DNA of 64,000 nucleotides from Acetobacteraceae bacterium H6797 (lineage in GTDB: Bacteria; Pseudomonadota; Alphaproteobacteria; Acetobacterales; Acetobacteraceae): contig JADFCQ010000001.1 in the NCBI GenBank assembly GCA_015223225.1, positions 983,639 through 1,047,638 of the forward strand, in the 5' to 3' direction. How positions within the stretch are numbered: position 1 is the first letter of the stretch; each line of letters starts with the position of its first letter. Below the pieces are notes generated by a model, which did no database searches, was not told the origin of the DNA, and saw nothing but the letters and a program-made list of their open reading frames with translations. The position numbers and the translations under genes were made by a program. Positions 42,649-52,715 of this stretch are shown in pieces.

Positions 42649-43404
42649 ATGGCTACCGACATCCTCACCGCCATGATGCATCTGCTCGCCGCGCGGAAGG
42701 ACCGCACCTGGATCAGCGCCCTGCCCACCGGCGCCCGCCCGCAGACCATGGCGGAAGCCTACGCCGTGCAGAAGGCCGTGGCGGAGCATCTGGGGCCCAT
42801 CGTCGGCTGGAAGGTCGGCGCCTCGACGCCGCAGGCGATGCCGCAGGGCGCACCGCTTCATGCCGACACGGTCTTCAAGGATGGCATCAGCCTGCCGGCG
42901 ACCATGTTCAACGTGATCGGTGTGGAGGCCGAGGTGGGCTATGTCATGGCCCGTGACCTGCCGCCGCGCGACGAGCCCTATGCGGCCGAGGAAGTGCTCG
43001 ACGCGATCGGGAGCATGAACCCCTTCATCGAAATCGCCGATACGCGCTTCACCGGGCTCGGCGTCAGCGAAAAGCTCAGCCATTTCGCCGACCAGTCGGG
43101 CCACGGCGCGCTGGTCGTCGGGCCGGGGCTGGATCACTTCCGCCATCTGGACGTTGCGACGCTGCCCATGAAGCTCATCATCAACGGCAAGATCGCCGAT
43201 GAGAAGACCGGCGCGCTGAATTGCGGTGATCCGGTGCGGCTGATCCAGTGGCTGGCCGATGAGGGCGCGGTTCCCTATGGCGGCCTCAAGGCCGGCCATG
43301 TCATCACGACGGGAAGCTGGAACGGCTGCCCCCTCTTCTCCGCGCCGCTCGACATCACGGTGAGCTTCGAGGGCCTCGGCTCTGTCTCGATGAAGATCGA
43401 CTAG
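42649..43404 (+). CDS. 2-keto-4-pentenoate hydratase family protein
   Basis: A 251-residue enzyme of the MhpD/fumarylacetoacetase-like group, which hydrates 2-hydroxypenta-2,4-dienoates or decarboxylates oxo acids in meta-cleavage pathways. GWKVGASTPQAM (about 53-64), GVEAEVGYVMARDLPP with metal-binding Glu residues, and SMNPFIEIADTRF are visible. The start at 42649 has AAAGGA 8 nt away; the longer frame lacks conserved sequence. No ring-cleavage dioxygenase adjoins it; pcaHG (ortho pathway) is 10 kb away. Confidence 0.88.
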   Translation: MATDILTAMMHLLAARKDRTWISALPTGARPQTMAEAYAVQKAVAEHLGPIVGWKVGASTPQAMPQGAPLHADTVFKDGISLPATMFNVIGVEAEVGYVMARDLPPRDEPYAAEEVLDAIGSMNPFIEIADTRFTGLGVSEKLSHFADQSGHGALVVGPGLDHFRHLDVATLPMKLIINGKIADEKTGALNCGDPVRLIQWLADEGAVPYGGLKAGHVITTGSWNGCPLFSAPLDITVSFEGLGSVSMKID

Positions 43405-43410
43405 CCGATC

Positions 43411-44361
43411 TCAGCGCGCCGGGACGAGCCAGGCCCGGCGCGCGAAGGGGCGGCCTCCGTCATTGCCGTAGATGTTCCGCGCGCGGCCGATGAGGTCGCT
43501 CTCGGGGATGAAGCCCGTGTCGAAGCGGCTATCGGCGGCATTGTCGCGATTGTCGCCGAGCACGAAGTAATGGCCCGGCGGCACGGTGAAGAGCCGGGTA
43601 TTGTCGCCCGGCCCCGCATCGCGGCTGTTCAGCACTAGATAGCGCGTGCCGTCGGGCAGGGTCTCGCGCTGCAGCGTGGCCGCCTCACCCCAGCTGTTGA
43701 CGAAGGGCCCGACCGTTTCGAGCGAGACGGCTTCTCCATTCAGTTGCAGCACGCCGTCGATCATCTGCACGCGGTCGCCCGGCAGGCCCAGGACGCGCAT
43801 CACATAGCTCGTGGAGAGGCGCGGCACGCGGAAGACGGCAATGTCGCCGCGCTTCGGCTGCGCGCCGAAAAGCCGGCCCTCGATGGGCAGCGGGACGGCC
43901 AGGCTGTAGCGGCCGATGCCATAGGCGGATTTCGAGACCATGAAGTTGTCGCCCGGCAGGAGATTGGGCTCCATGCTGGACGAGGGCACGCGGAAGGGCT
44001 CGATGACGGTGCCGCGCACGCCCAGAGCGAGAATCTGCGGCAGGATGATCCCGATCGCGACGACGGCGAGCCCATCGGCATACCAGCGAACCGGCAGGCT
44101 GCGGCGGCGGAAGGGCAGCACCAGCAGCAGCGAGACGATGCAATAGGCGGCCCAGAGCGTCGGCAGCAGCACCCCGCTCGGCCAGGGCGGCAGCGGCCAG
44201 GCGGCGATGGCCCAGAAGATCGGGAGCAGGAAGAGCGCCAGGAAGCTGACCAGCGCGAGCCCGCCGCGCCCGATCCAGAGAAAGCCCGCCGGGGCTGCGA
44301 AGAAAGCCGTGATGAGGAAGGTCGTCCAGAAACGGCGCGGGCCGCGCTCGGGTGTCGTCAT
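43411..44361 (-). CDS. Signal peptidase I-like protein (S26) without the catalytic Lys
   Basis: A 316-residue membrane protein with the S26 fold. The N-terminal 115 residues form three or four membrane helices, more than in standard LepB. Box B, VPSSSMEPNLLPGD, holds the nucleophile position Ser129; box C is KRGDIAVFRVP; box E is LGDNRDNAADSRF. In box D the usual Y[IV]KRxxGLPGD is YVMRVLGLPGD, with Met188 in place of the general-base Lys. It may be inactive, use another base, or be a specialised paralog. It is not beside rnc/era, where the main lepB often lies. Confidence 0.85.
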   Translation of the reverse strand: MTTPERGPRRFWTTFLITAFFAAPAGFLWIGRGGLALVSFLALFLLPIFWAIAAWPLPPWPSGVLLPTLWAAYCIVSLLLVLPFRRRSLPVRWYADGLAVVAIGIILPQILALGVRGTVIEPFRVPSSSMEPNLLPGDNFMVSKSAYGIGRYSLAVPLPIEGRLFGAQPKRGDIAVFRVPRLSTSYVMRVLGLPGDRVQMIDGVLQLNGEAVSLETVGPFVNSWGEAATLQRETLPDGTRYLVLNSRDAGPGDNTRLFTVPPGHYFVLGDNRDNAADSRFDTGFIPESDLIGRARNIYGNDGGRPFARRAWLVPAR

Positions 44362-44454
44362 GCGAAGTCTCGTCGTTGCAGCAGGCGGGAAATTAAACCC
44401 GCCCGTCGCCTCGCACGACTGACAAGCCCGTGCCCGGAGATCTCGGGCGGTGCC

Positions 44455-46395
44455 TCAGCTACCCCAGAGCCCATGCTCCCAGCTGCGGGAGAGGCGCAGC
44501 GCGGAGAGGATCAGGCCGACATGCGAATAGGTTTGCGGGAAATTGCCCCAGAGCATGCCCGTGCGCGGATCGACGTCTTCCGCCAGCAATCCGACATGGT
44601 TGCGGCGGGACATGAGCTGCTCGAAGAGCTTGCGCGCATCCTCGACGCGCCCCGCGGCGGCCAGGGCATCCACATGCCAGAAGGAGCAGACGAGGAAGGC
44701 GACCTCGGCCTGGCCGAAATCATCGGCCATGTCGTAGCGCAGCAGCATGCCGTCGCGCATCAGGCGCTTCTCGATCATGTCGATCGTGCCGATGAAGCGC
44801 GGGTCCTTCGCATCGATGAAGCCGATCTCGGGCAGGAGCAGCAGAGCAGCATCCATGCCGTCGCTCTCGAAGCTTTCCACGAAACAGCCGAGGCTTTCGT
44901 TATAGCCGCCCGTCAGGATGGCCTCATGCAGCCGCTCCGCCGAGGAGCGCCAGCGCGTCGCCTCGCGTTCCAGGCCGAGATGATGAGCGATATGCGACAG
45001 GCGCTGCACGCCCGCCCAGCACATGGCCGCCGAGAAGGTATGGACGCGGGCGCGGCCGCGATATTCCCAGATGCCGGCATCGGGCGTCAGCGCCACGCGC
45101 TCGGCCTGTTCGCCCAAATGTTCCAGCAGCCGGAAAAGCTCCACGCCGGCGGGCTTCGGCAGGCGGTGGTCGAAGAACATCTGCGCGGCGGCGAGGATGA
45201 CGGAGCCATAGACGTCGTTCTGCACCTGCTCGGCCGCCTGATTGCCCACACGCACCGGGCCCATGCCGAGGAAGCCCGGCAAGGCGGGGGCGATCCATTC
45301 CGGCATGGCCATGGAGGGCACGACCGGATAGCAGGGCTTGAGCGGCCCGCCGCCGGCCTGCGCGACCAGGTTGGTCACGTAACGGATGTAATCCTCCATG
45401 GTGCGCGTCGCGCCGAGGCGGTTCAGCGCCTGCACGGTGAACATCGCATCCCGCAGCCAGCAGTAGCGATAATCCCAGTTCCGGCTCGTGCCCGGCGCCT
45501 CGGGGATGGAGGTGGTCATGGCCGCGATGACGGCGCCCGTCTCCTCGAAGGCGGAGAGCTTGAGCGTGATGGCGGCGCGGATCACCTCGTCCTGGAACTC
45601 GAAGGGCAGCGAGAGAACGCGCGTCCAGTCGAGCCAGTACTGTTCGGTGGCGTGCAGGAAGTCGCGGCCCAGCTCCTCCGGATCGCCCTGCACGGTCTCG
45701 TCGGGGCCGATGAGCATGGTGATCGGCTTATCGACGAGGAAGGGCGCCTCTTCCGTCACATAGGCCAGGGGCGCGTCGGTGGTCACGCGCATGCCCCAGG
45801 GGGAGAGGCTGAAGCGGATATGGTTGGAGCCGCCGCGCCGCTCGGGAGCATTCGCACCCCAATTCTCGGTGGGGCGCACGACGATGCGGATCATCGGCCG
45901 GCCACGCAGGGGCTCGATGCGCCGCACCAGCATGGGCGGGCGGAAGCTGCGGTTGAAGCGGTGGAAGCGCGGCGCAAAATCGATGATGCGCACCGCATTG
46001 CCCTCGGCATCCTCGAGCTCCGTCTCGAGAATGGCCGTGTTGCGCCGGTATTGCTGCTGGCCGCTCACCTGATTGACGAGGGCAGCCTCGAAATAGCCCT
46101 GCTCGGGCTCCTGCCCGGCCAGCAGCGCGCTGAAGACCGGGTCCCCATCCATGCGGGGCCAGCAGAACCACAGGCAGCGGCCCGAGGGATTGAAGAGGGC
46201 GGAGACGATGCCGTTGCCGACGAGGGCGAGATCGAGCGGTTGGTTCTGGCGGCCCTGGCCGGGGGATTGCTCGGCGCTCGCCCCCTGGTCCTCCGCGCCC
46301 TGAACCGCCTCGGGCGGGCGCTCGACGGCCGGGGTTACGGCCGTGTCGTGCTCCAGCTCGCTCGTCTTCTCGGTCATGCGGTTAGACCCCTCCAT
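44455..46395 (-). CDS. Glycoside hydrolase family 15 protein (glucoamylase/trehalase-like)
   Basis: A 646-residue cytosolic enzyme. The GH15 layout is an N-terminal beta-sandwich domain (about 50-270; LVGNGIVSALFNPSGRCLWFCWPRMDGDPVF) and an (alpha/alpha)6 barrel with SRNWDYRYCWLRDAMFTVQALNRLG, the catalytic-domain signature. Bacterial members of this length hydrolyse alpha-glucans or trehalose. The start at 46395 has a GGAGG box; 46377 is an alternative. The gene follows the D-threonine-aldolase-like gene after 159 bp, with a stem-loop between. Confidence 0.9.
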   Translation of the reverse strand: MEGSNRMTEKTSELEHDTAVTPAVERPPEAVQGAEDQGASAEQSPGQGRQNQPLDLALVGNGIVSALFNPSGRCLWFCWPRMDGDPVFSALLAGQEPEQGYFEAALVNQVSGQQQYRRNTAILETELEDAEGNAVRIIDFAPRFHRFNRSFRPPMLVRRIEPLRGRPMIRIVVRPTENWGANAPERRGGSNHIRFSLSPWGMRVTTDAPLAYVTEEAPFLVDKPITMLIGPDETVQGDPEELGRDFLHATEQYWLDWTRVLSLPFEFQDEVIRAAITLKLSAFEETGAVIAAMTTSIPEAPGTSRNWDYRYCWLRDAMFTVQALNRLGATRTMEDYIRYVTNLVAQAGGGPLKPCYPVVPSMAMPEWIAPALPGFLGMGPVRVGNQAAEQVQNDVYGSVILAAAQMFFDHRLPKPAGVELFRLLEHLGEQAERVALTPDAGIWEYRGRARVHTFSAAMCWAGVQRLSHIAHHLGLEREATRWRSSAERLHEAILTGGYNESLGCFVESFESDGMDAALLLLPEIGFIDAKDPRFIGTIDMIEKRLMRDGMLLRYDMADDFGQAEVAFLVCSFWHVDALAAAGRVEDARKLFEQLMSRRNHVGLLAEDVDPRTGMLWGNFPQTYSHVGLILSALRLSRSWEHGLWGS

Positions 46396-46447
46396 CTCAT
46401 CCCCTCCCTTGTGGGAGGCTTATCTGGCCAGCGGACAACGCCCCAGC

Positions 46448-46468
46448 CCCTGCTGGGTTACAGCAGGG
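46448..46468. other. 8-bp stem-loop between the aldolase-like gene and GH15
   Basis: Perfect stem CCCTGCTG/CAGCAGGG with loop GGTTA, 53 bp before the GH15 start. There is no T tract; it may be a leader structure or an operator. Confidence 0.4.
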
Positions 46469-46554
46469 TAGCGGCGTCTCCGGCCCGAAGAGGTCACATA
46501 GTTCCACGGAATGTGAGGGGGAGAGGGCGCCCGATCACAGTCCTGGCAGGCGGC

Positions 46555-47661
46555 TCAATACATCGCGCCCCGTGCGGCGATGGGCCAGAGGCACTCCACC
46601 CTGCCGTTCCGCACGCCGACATACCAGTCATAGCGATCGACCGTCGGGTCACAATGGCCGGGCACCAGGCGCAGCTTCTCGCCCAGTTTCGGCGCGGCGC
46701 CGCCCTCGATCCGCAGCGTGCCGTGCTCGTCCGAGGCGCCGGCATAGCGCACGCCGGCGCGCTGCCAGACCTGGGGCATGCCGGAATCGATCGAGACGGC
46801 CTTGTGGCCCGCATCCAGCACCGCCGTATCGCCCCGTGGGGCGCTCATCACCGTGGAGAGCACGAAAAGCGAGTGGCGGAAGGGGGGCGGCCCCTCGTTG
46901 CGGGCGTAATCGGCATCCATGAAAGCATAGGAGCCGGCCTGCATCTCGGTATAGACGCCGCTCGTCGCCTCATGCGGGAAGGTGCCGGTGCCGGCGCCGC
47001 CCACGATGTCGCAGGAAAGGCCGCGCTGGCGCAGTTGCTCGACGGTGCGGCGGGTTTCCTCGACCGCGCCCTGGATGGCGGCGGAGCGCGCATCGGGCGA
47101 GCGGATATGCTGGGCGCTGCCGTGATAGGCCTGCAGGCCGCCGAAGGTGAGGTGCTTGCTGCCCGCGATGCGCTCGGCCAGCCACACCGCCTCGGGGCCC
47201 GGTGTGACGCCGCAGCGGCCCGCGCCGACATCGATCTCGACCAGGACGGTGATGCGGCGCTTCGCGGCCTCGGCCACTTCCTCCAGCGCCGCGACATGGG
47301 CGGCGTCATCGGCGCAGACGGCGACCTGGGCGATGGTCTGCAGCGCGGCGAGCCGGGCGAGCTTGCGGGCGCCCACCACCTCGTTGCTGACCAGGATATC
47401 GGGGATGCCGCCCCAGGCCAGCACCTCGGCCTCGCCCACCTTCTGCACGCATTGCCCGATGGCCCCGCGCTCCATCTGGAGGCGCGCGATGACGGGGGAT
47501 TTATGCGTCTTGGCATGGGCGCGCAGGCGCACGCCGTGCGGGATGAGCATCGCCGCCATGGCATCGAGATTGGCTTCGAAGGCATCGAGATCGATCAGGA
47601 GCGCGGGGGTGTCGACCTCGTCCTCACGCATGCCGGGCTCGGCGGGCGGCGCTTGCAGCAT
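46555..47661 (-). CDS. DSD1 family PLP enzyme (D-threonine aldolase / D-hydroxyaspartate aldolase-like)
   Basis: A 368-residue fold-type III PLP enzyme of the alanine-racemase-like group. DTPALLIDLDAFEANLDAMA and RAHAKTHKSP, with the PLP Lys51, are diagnostic. The phosphate site is the FGGLQAYHGSAQH region, and the metal-binding His/Cys-Asp motif VPGHCDPTVDRYD sits near the C-terminus. Members cleave D-threonine or D-3-hydroxyaspartate, or dehydrate D-serine. The precise reaction is not clear from sequence. Confidence 0.9.
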   Translation of the reverse strand: MLQAPPAEPGMREDEVDTPALLIDLDAFEANLDAMAAMLIPHGVRLRAHAKTHKSPVIARLQMERGAIGQCVQKVGEAEVLAWGGIPDILVSNEVVGARKLARLAALQTIAQVAVCADDAAHVAALEEVAEAAKRRITVLVEIDVGAGRCGVTPGPEAVWLAERIAGSKHLTFGGLQAYHGSAQHIRSPDARSAAIQGAVEETRRTVEQLRQRGLSCDIVGGAGTGTFPHEATSGVYTEMQAGSYAFMDADYARNEGPPPFRHSLFVLSTVMSAPRGDTAVLDAGHKAVSIDSGMPQVWQRAGVRYAGASDEHGTLRIEGGAAPKLGEKLRLVPGHCDPTVDRYDWYVGVRNGRVECLWPIAARGAMY

Positions 47662-47743
47662 CGTTAATCCTTGGATTGAAGCAGCCGTGAGTTAGCCCGG
47701 TATCGGGCGGGCGGTCCAGCGCCCCCGCCCCTGCCCTGTCCCC

Positions 47744-48766
47744 TCAGCCGAAGAGGGGCTCGACGGTCTGGACCTCTTCGATGGTCGGCGGCGTCCAGCG
47801 AGCGGTGCCGTCCTTGTCGACCAGCACCGAGCGCACGCCCTCGGCGAAATCGGGGTGCACGGTGACGGTGCGGGTCAGGCAAAGCTCCGTATAGAGGCAT
47901 TCCCGCAGCGACATCTTTGCCGCCCGCGCCAGCAGCTCATGCGTCACGAAGAGGCTGGTGGGCGACATGCGGCGGAGGATGGCGAGCTGGGAAGCGGCCC
48001 ATTCCGTGCCTTCGGCCTCCAGGGCCGCGATGATGGCCGGGACGGAACCGGCGCCGAAGCAGCGGTCGATGGCCGGGCGCTGGGCGGCGACGGCGCCCGG
48101 CGGCACCGGCTGCGCGAAACGCTCCACGACCCCGGCATCGCCCGTGAGCAGCGCCTCGCGCAGGGCGGGCAGCGAGGCGCGCGGCACGAAATGGGTGGCG
48201 AGCCCGGCTTCCACCGCCTCGGGACCTTTCAGCCGCGCGCCGGTCATGGCGATCCAGAGGCCGAGCTTGCCCGGCAGGCGGGGCAGGACATAGCTGGTGC
48301 CGACATCGGGGAAGAGCGCGATGGCCGTCTCCGGCATGGCCAGCAGCGCATTCTCGCTGACCACGCGATGCGAGCCATGGACGGAAACGCCGAGCCCGCC
48401 GCCCATGCAGACGCCGTCGATCAGGCTCACCCAGGGCTTGCCGAATTCGGCGATGCCCTGGTTCACGGCATATTCCGTGGTGAAGAAACGCTCGACCGTG
48501 TCGTGGTCGCCATCCAGCACCGCCTGGCGCATGGCCCGCACGTCGCCGCCGGCGCAGAAGGCCTTGCCCCCGGCCCCTTCCAGCACGACCAGCTCCACCT
48601 CGGCATCGGCTTTCCACTCCTCGATGGCGGCGCCGAAACCGTCGATCATCGCCTGGTCCAGCGCGTTCAGGGCGCGGGGGCGGTTCATCAGGAGCGTGCC
48701 GGCCGGGCCCTCGCGGCGGGCGATCAGGCTGGGTTCCGTGGCGGCATCATTGGCGGCTGCGGTCAT
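47744..48766 (-). CDS. Enoyl-CoA hydratase/isomerase family, 3-hydroxyisobutyryl-CoA hydrolase-like
   Basis: A 340-residue crotonase-fold enzyme. The oxyanion-hole motifs are GGKAFCAGGDVRAM and GVCMGGGLGVSVHGSHRVVSE, followed by MPETAIALFPDVGTSYVLPRLPG, the pattern of HIBYL-CoA hydrolases in valine breakdown. The C-terminal HPDFAEGVRSVLVDKD is also typical. The start at 48766 was chosen over an upstream frame lacking conserved residues. It is divergent from the ABC ATPase gene. Other branched-chain acyl-CoA genes (CoA-transferase, HMG-CoA lyase) are nearby. Confidence 0.9.
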   Translation of the reverse strand: MTAAANDAATEPSLIARREGPAGTLLMNRPRALNALDQAMIDGFGAAIEEWKADAEVELVVLEGAGGKAFCAGGDVRAMRQAVLDGDHDTVERFFTTEYAVNQGIAEFGKPWVSLIDGVCMGGGLGVSVHGSHRVVSENALLAMPETAIALFPDVGTSYVLPRLPGKLGLWIAMTGARLKGPEAVEAGLATHFVPRASLPALREALLTGDAGVVERFAQPVPPGAVAAQRPAIDRCFGAGSVPAIIAALEAEGTEWAASQLAILRRMSPTSLFVTHELLARAAKMSLRECLYTELCLTRTVTVHPDFAEGVRSVLVDKDGTARWTPPTIEEVQTVEPLFG

Positions 48767-48916
48767 GGGCGGGTGTTTCCCTCGGTTCCTCTCCTTCCCG
48801 CCTAGCCCCGGCCGCCGGAGCAGGCAAGCCATCCGCCTTCTTCGGCCGGGGCATTCGACGGAGTTGACGCGCGGCGCGGCTCACGCCAAGCCTCAGACAG
48901 TTGAGGAGAGTGGCGA

Positions 48917-50002
<1,086 letters not shown>

Positions 50003-50161
50003 TCATGGACCGGCGGCACCGCCGCTTCCTGCTCTCGGTCGATGGCGCGCCGATGGGACGGCGGCTTGATCCGGCCTGCGGGATAAGCGCGCCCCGCCCG
50101 GATTTCGCACGGCCTCGAACTGGTTTATGCCGAACCTCCATACTCGGAGGAAACGACGCGC

Positions 50162-51349
50162 ATGACCGCCCCCCTGCCCCTCGCCGGCCTCAAGATCGTC
50201 GAGCTCGGCCATTACATCGCGGGCCCCTTCGCCACGCGGCTGCTCGCCGATATGGGGGCCGAGGTCATCAAGATCGAAGCGCCGGAGGGCGATCCGGTGC
50301 GCGGCTGGGGCGCCAAGCATGAGGGCCATCCGGTCTGGTTCAGCATCCATGGCCGCAACAAGCTCTCCGTCACGCTCGACCTGAAGTCCAAGGAGGACCG
50401 GCCGAAGCTGCTGGCCCTGCTCAAGCGCGCCGATGCGCTGGTCGAGAATTTCCGCCCCGGCTATCTCGAGCGGCTGGGCATCGGGCCCGAGGCGCTGCAT
50501 GCGATGAACCCGCGCCTCGTGATCGCCCGCATCTCCGGCTATGGGCAGGACGGGCCCTATCGCGAGAAGCCCGCTTTCGGCGCCATCGGCGAGGCCATGG
50601 GGGGCCTGCGGCACCTCACCGCCAATCCGGGCCAGACCGACCTGCCCCCGCCCCGCTGCGGCGTCTCGATCAGCGACGATCTGGCGGGCATGTATGCCGC
50701 CATGGCCGTGGTTTCCGCCTGCTGGGGGCGCGATCGCCAGGGCGAGAATGGCAAGGGGACGGTGATCGACCTCGACCTCGTCACCTCCGTCTTCTCGCTC
50801 ATGGAGGGGATGGCGCCTGAATATTCCCTCTTCGGCAAGGTCAGGCAGCCCGCCGGGGCTGCCATCCTCACCGCGGCGCCCACCAACACCTATCCCTGCG
50901 CGGACGGAAAGTGGCTCTGCATCGCGGGGAATTCCGACCTCATCTATCGCCGCCTGATGGCGGTGATCGGCCGGCCCGACCTGGGCGAAGACCCGCGCAT
51001 GGCCACCAATGGCGGGCGCTGCGCCCATGCCGCCGAGCTGGACGAGGCCATCGCCGTCTGGACCCGCACCAAGACCGCCAAGGAGGCGCAGGACACGCTG
51101 GAGGAGGCCGACGTTCCCTGCTCGCGCCTCTACGACATCCGCGACTGCGCCGAGGACCCGCATTTCCGCGCGCGCGGCACCATCATGGAAGTCGAGGACC
51201 CGCTGATCGGCAAGGTGCTGCATCCTTCCGCGCCCTTCCGCTTCCAGGGCATCAGCCCGCAGGAAATGGTGCGCTGGACCGGGCCTGAAATCGGCGCGCA
51301 TAACGACTACGTCTTCAAGGAACTGCTCTCGGCGGAGGAGATCGCGTGA
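50162..51349 (+). CDS. CaiB/BaiF family III CoA-transferase
   Basis: A 395-residue enzyme that moves CoA between carboxylic acids. The N-terminal LAGLKIVELGHYIAGPFATRLLADMGAEVIKIE is diagnostic, and the catalytic Asp is Asp172 in GVSISDDLAGMYAA. It carries AKHEGHPVWFSIHGRNKLSVTLDL in the CoA-binding part. The gene overlaps the HMG-CoA-lyase-like gene by one base (TGATG), so the two probably activate and cleave the same acid. Upstream is a 159-bp gap with a GGAGGAAA ribosome binding site. Confidence 0.93.
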   Translation: MTAPLPLAGLKIVELGHYIAGPFATRLLADMGAEVIKIEAPEGDPVRGWGAKHEGHPVWFSIHGRNKLSVTLDLKSKEDRPKLLALLKRADALVENFRPGYLERLGIGPEALHAMNPRLVIARISGYGQDGPYREKPAFGAIGEAMGGLRHLTANPGQTDLPPPRCGVSISDDLAGMYAAMAVVSACWGRDRQGENGKGTVIDLDLVTSVFSLMEGMAPEYSLFGKVRQPAGAAILTAAPTNTYPCADGKWLCIAGNSDLIYRRLMAVIGRPDLGEDPRMATNGGRCAHAAELDEAIAVWTRTKTAKEAQDTLEEADVPCSRLYDIRDCAEDPHFRARGTIMEVEDPLIGKVLHPSAPFRFQGISPQEMVRWTGPEIGAHNDYVFKELLSAEEIA

Positions 51350-52248
51350 TGGCGAAGAGTGTAACGATCAGCGAGGTGTCCCCGCGCGACGGTCTGCAAT
51401 CCATCGGCCCCTTCGTGCCGACCGAGACCAAGATCGCCATGGTCCGCGCGCTCCACGAGGCGGGGGTGCGGCATATGGAAGTGGGCAGCTTCGTCTCGCC
51501 CAAGCATGTGCCGCAGATGGCCGATACGGCCGAGGTGCTGAAGGTGGCGCAGACCCTGCCCGGCCTCGCGCCGACGGTGCTGGTGCCGAACCGCAAGGGG
51601 TTCGAACTCGCCATGGCGGCGGGGGCCACGCATATCGGCGTCTTCATGTCGGTGACCGAGCAGCACAACCAAGCCAATGTCCGCCGCTCGCGCGAGGAGA
51701 GCTTCGCCGACCTCGCCGAGATCGTCCGCGCGGCGCCGAAGGGCGTCTCGATCCGCTTCAACCTCTCCTGCTGTTTCCATTGCCCCTTCGAGGGCGTGGT
51801 GCCGGAGAGCACGCCGATCGAATGGGCCGCGCGCGTCGCAGCACTCGACCCGGCCATGGAAATCTGCCTCGCGGATACGACGGGCAATGCGGCGCCCGAT
51901 CAGGTGGGCCGCGTCTTCGCCGCCGTGACGGCCGCGAGCCCCAACCCCTTCGCCTATCATGGGCATGACACCTACGGCATGGGCGTGGCCAATGCGGCGG
52001 CTGCCTATGCCGCCGGGTGCCGCGTGTTCGACGGTGCCGCGGGCGGGCTCGGCGGCTGCCCCTTCGCGCCGGGGGCGACGGGCAATGTCGCGACGGAGGA
52101 TCTCGTCTGGCTCTTCAACCGCATGGGCGTGGAGACGGGCATCGACTGGCAGAAGCTGCTCAAAGCCGCCGATCTGGCCGCGAGCGTGCCGGGCGGGACG
52201 CCGGGCGGGCATCTGCGCGCGGTGCCGGCGGCGCGGAAGGCGGCGTGA
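51349..52248 (+). CDS. Hydroxymethylglutaryl-CoA lyase family protein
   Basis: A 299-residue TIM-barrel aldolase-type lyase that cleaves HMG-CoA, or a related acyl-CoA, to acetyl-CoA and an oxo acid. ISEVSPRDGLQ (with Arg13, Asp14) holds the metal/catalytic start. The HMGL block ANVRRSREESF and the metal-site HGHDTYGMGVANAAAAYAAG, followed by FDGAAGGLGGCPFAPGATGNVATEDL with its Cys loop, are visible. It is coupled to the CoA-transferase and overlaps the VOC gene. The three form one catabolic operon. Confidence 0.93.
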   Translation: MAKSVTISEVSPRDGLQSIGPFVPTETKIAMVRALHEAGVRHMEVGSFVSPKHVPQMADTAEVLKVAQTLPGLAPTVLVPNRKGFELAMAAGATHIGVFMSVTEQHNQANVRRSREESFADLAEIVRAAPKGVSIRFNLSCCFHCPFEGVVPESTPIEWAARVAALDPAMEICLADTTGNAAPDQVGRVFAAVTAASPNPFAYHGHDTYGMGVANAAAAYAAGCRVFDGAAGGLGGCPFAPGATGNVATEDLVWLFNRMGVETGIDWQKLLKAADLAASVPGGTPGGHLRAVPAARKAA

Positions 52249-52676
52249 GCACGCCTATCGGCCTCACCCTCGTCACGCTCGGGGTCTCGGATGTCGGGCG
52301 GTCGGCCGCCTTCTATACGGCACTCGGCTTTCACCGCGTCGCCAAGAAGCATGAGGGCGTCGCCTTCTTCCGGGCCGGGGGCACGGCGCTGTCGCTCTTT
52401 CCGCGCGCTGATTTGGCGAAGGATGCCGGGGTCTCGCCGGAGGGCAGCGGCTTCGCCGGCATCAGCCTGGCCATCAACCGGCCGGACGAAGGCTCGGTGG
52501 ATGCGTTGATCGCCCTGGCCACCTCGCTGGGCGGGAAGGTCGTGAAGCCGGCCCATAAGGTCTTCTGGGGCGGCTATTCGGGCTATTTCGCCGATCCGGA
52601 CGGGTTCCTGTGGGAAGTGGCGCATAACCCCTTCTTCCCGCTCGATGCCCAAGGGCGCATGACCATACCGGAATAG
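52245..52676 (+). CDS. VOC family protein (glyoxalase/dioxygenase fold)
   Basis: A 143-residue protein starting at GTG within the stop of the lyase gene (GTGA overlap of 4 bp). The VOC pattern is LTLVTLGVSDVGRSAAFYTALGFHRV, GVAFFRAGGTALSLFPR and GGYSGYFADPDGFLWEVAHNPFF, with the terminal metal-binding Glu. Its role may be in removing or isomerising a by-product of the acid cleaved by the neighbouring genes. This is inferred from position only. Confidence 0.87.
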   Translation: MSTPIGLTLVTLGVSDVGRSAAFYTALGFHRVAKKHEGVAFFRAGGTALSLFPRADLAKDAGVSPEGSGFAGISLAINRPDEGSVDALIALATSLGGKVVKPAHKVFWGGYSGYFADPDGFLWEVAHNPFFPLDAQGRMTIPE

Positions 52677-52715
52677 CTATTTCGCCGCGCATCGAATCTG
52701 AGTAGAAACAAGAAC

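Noticed and set aside
43744..47667. A 1307-codon plus-strand frame
   Set aside because: It runs antisense through three well-defined genes (signal peptidase-like, GH15, DSD1 enzyme) and has no recognisable domain.
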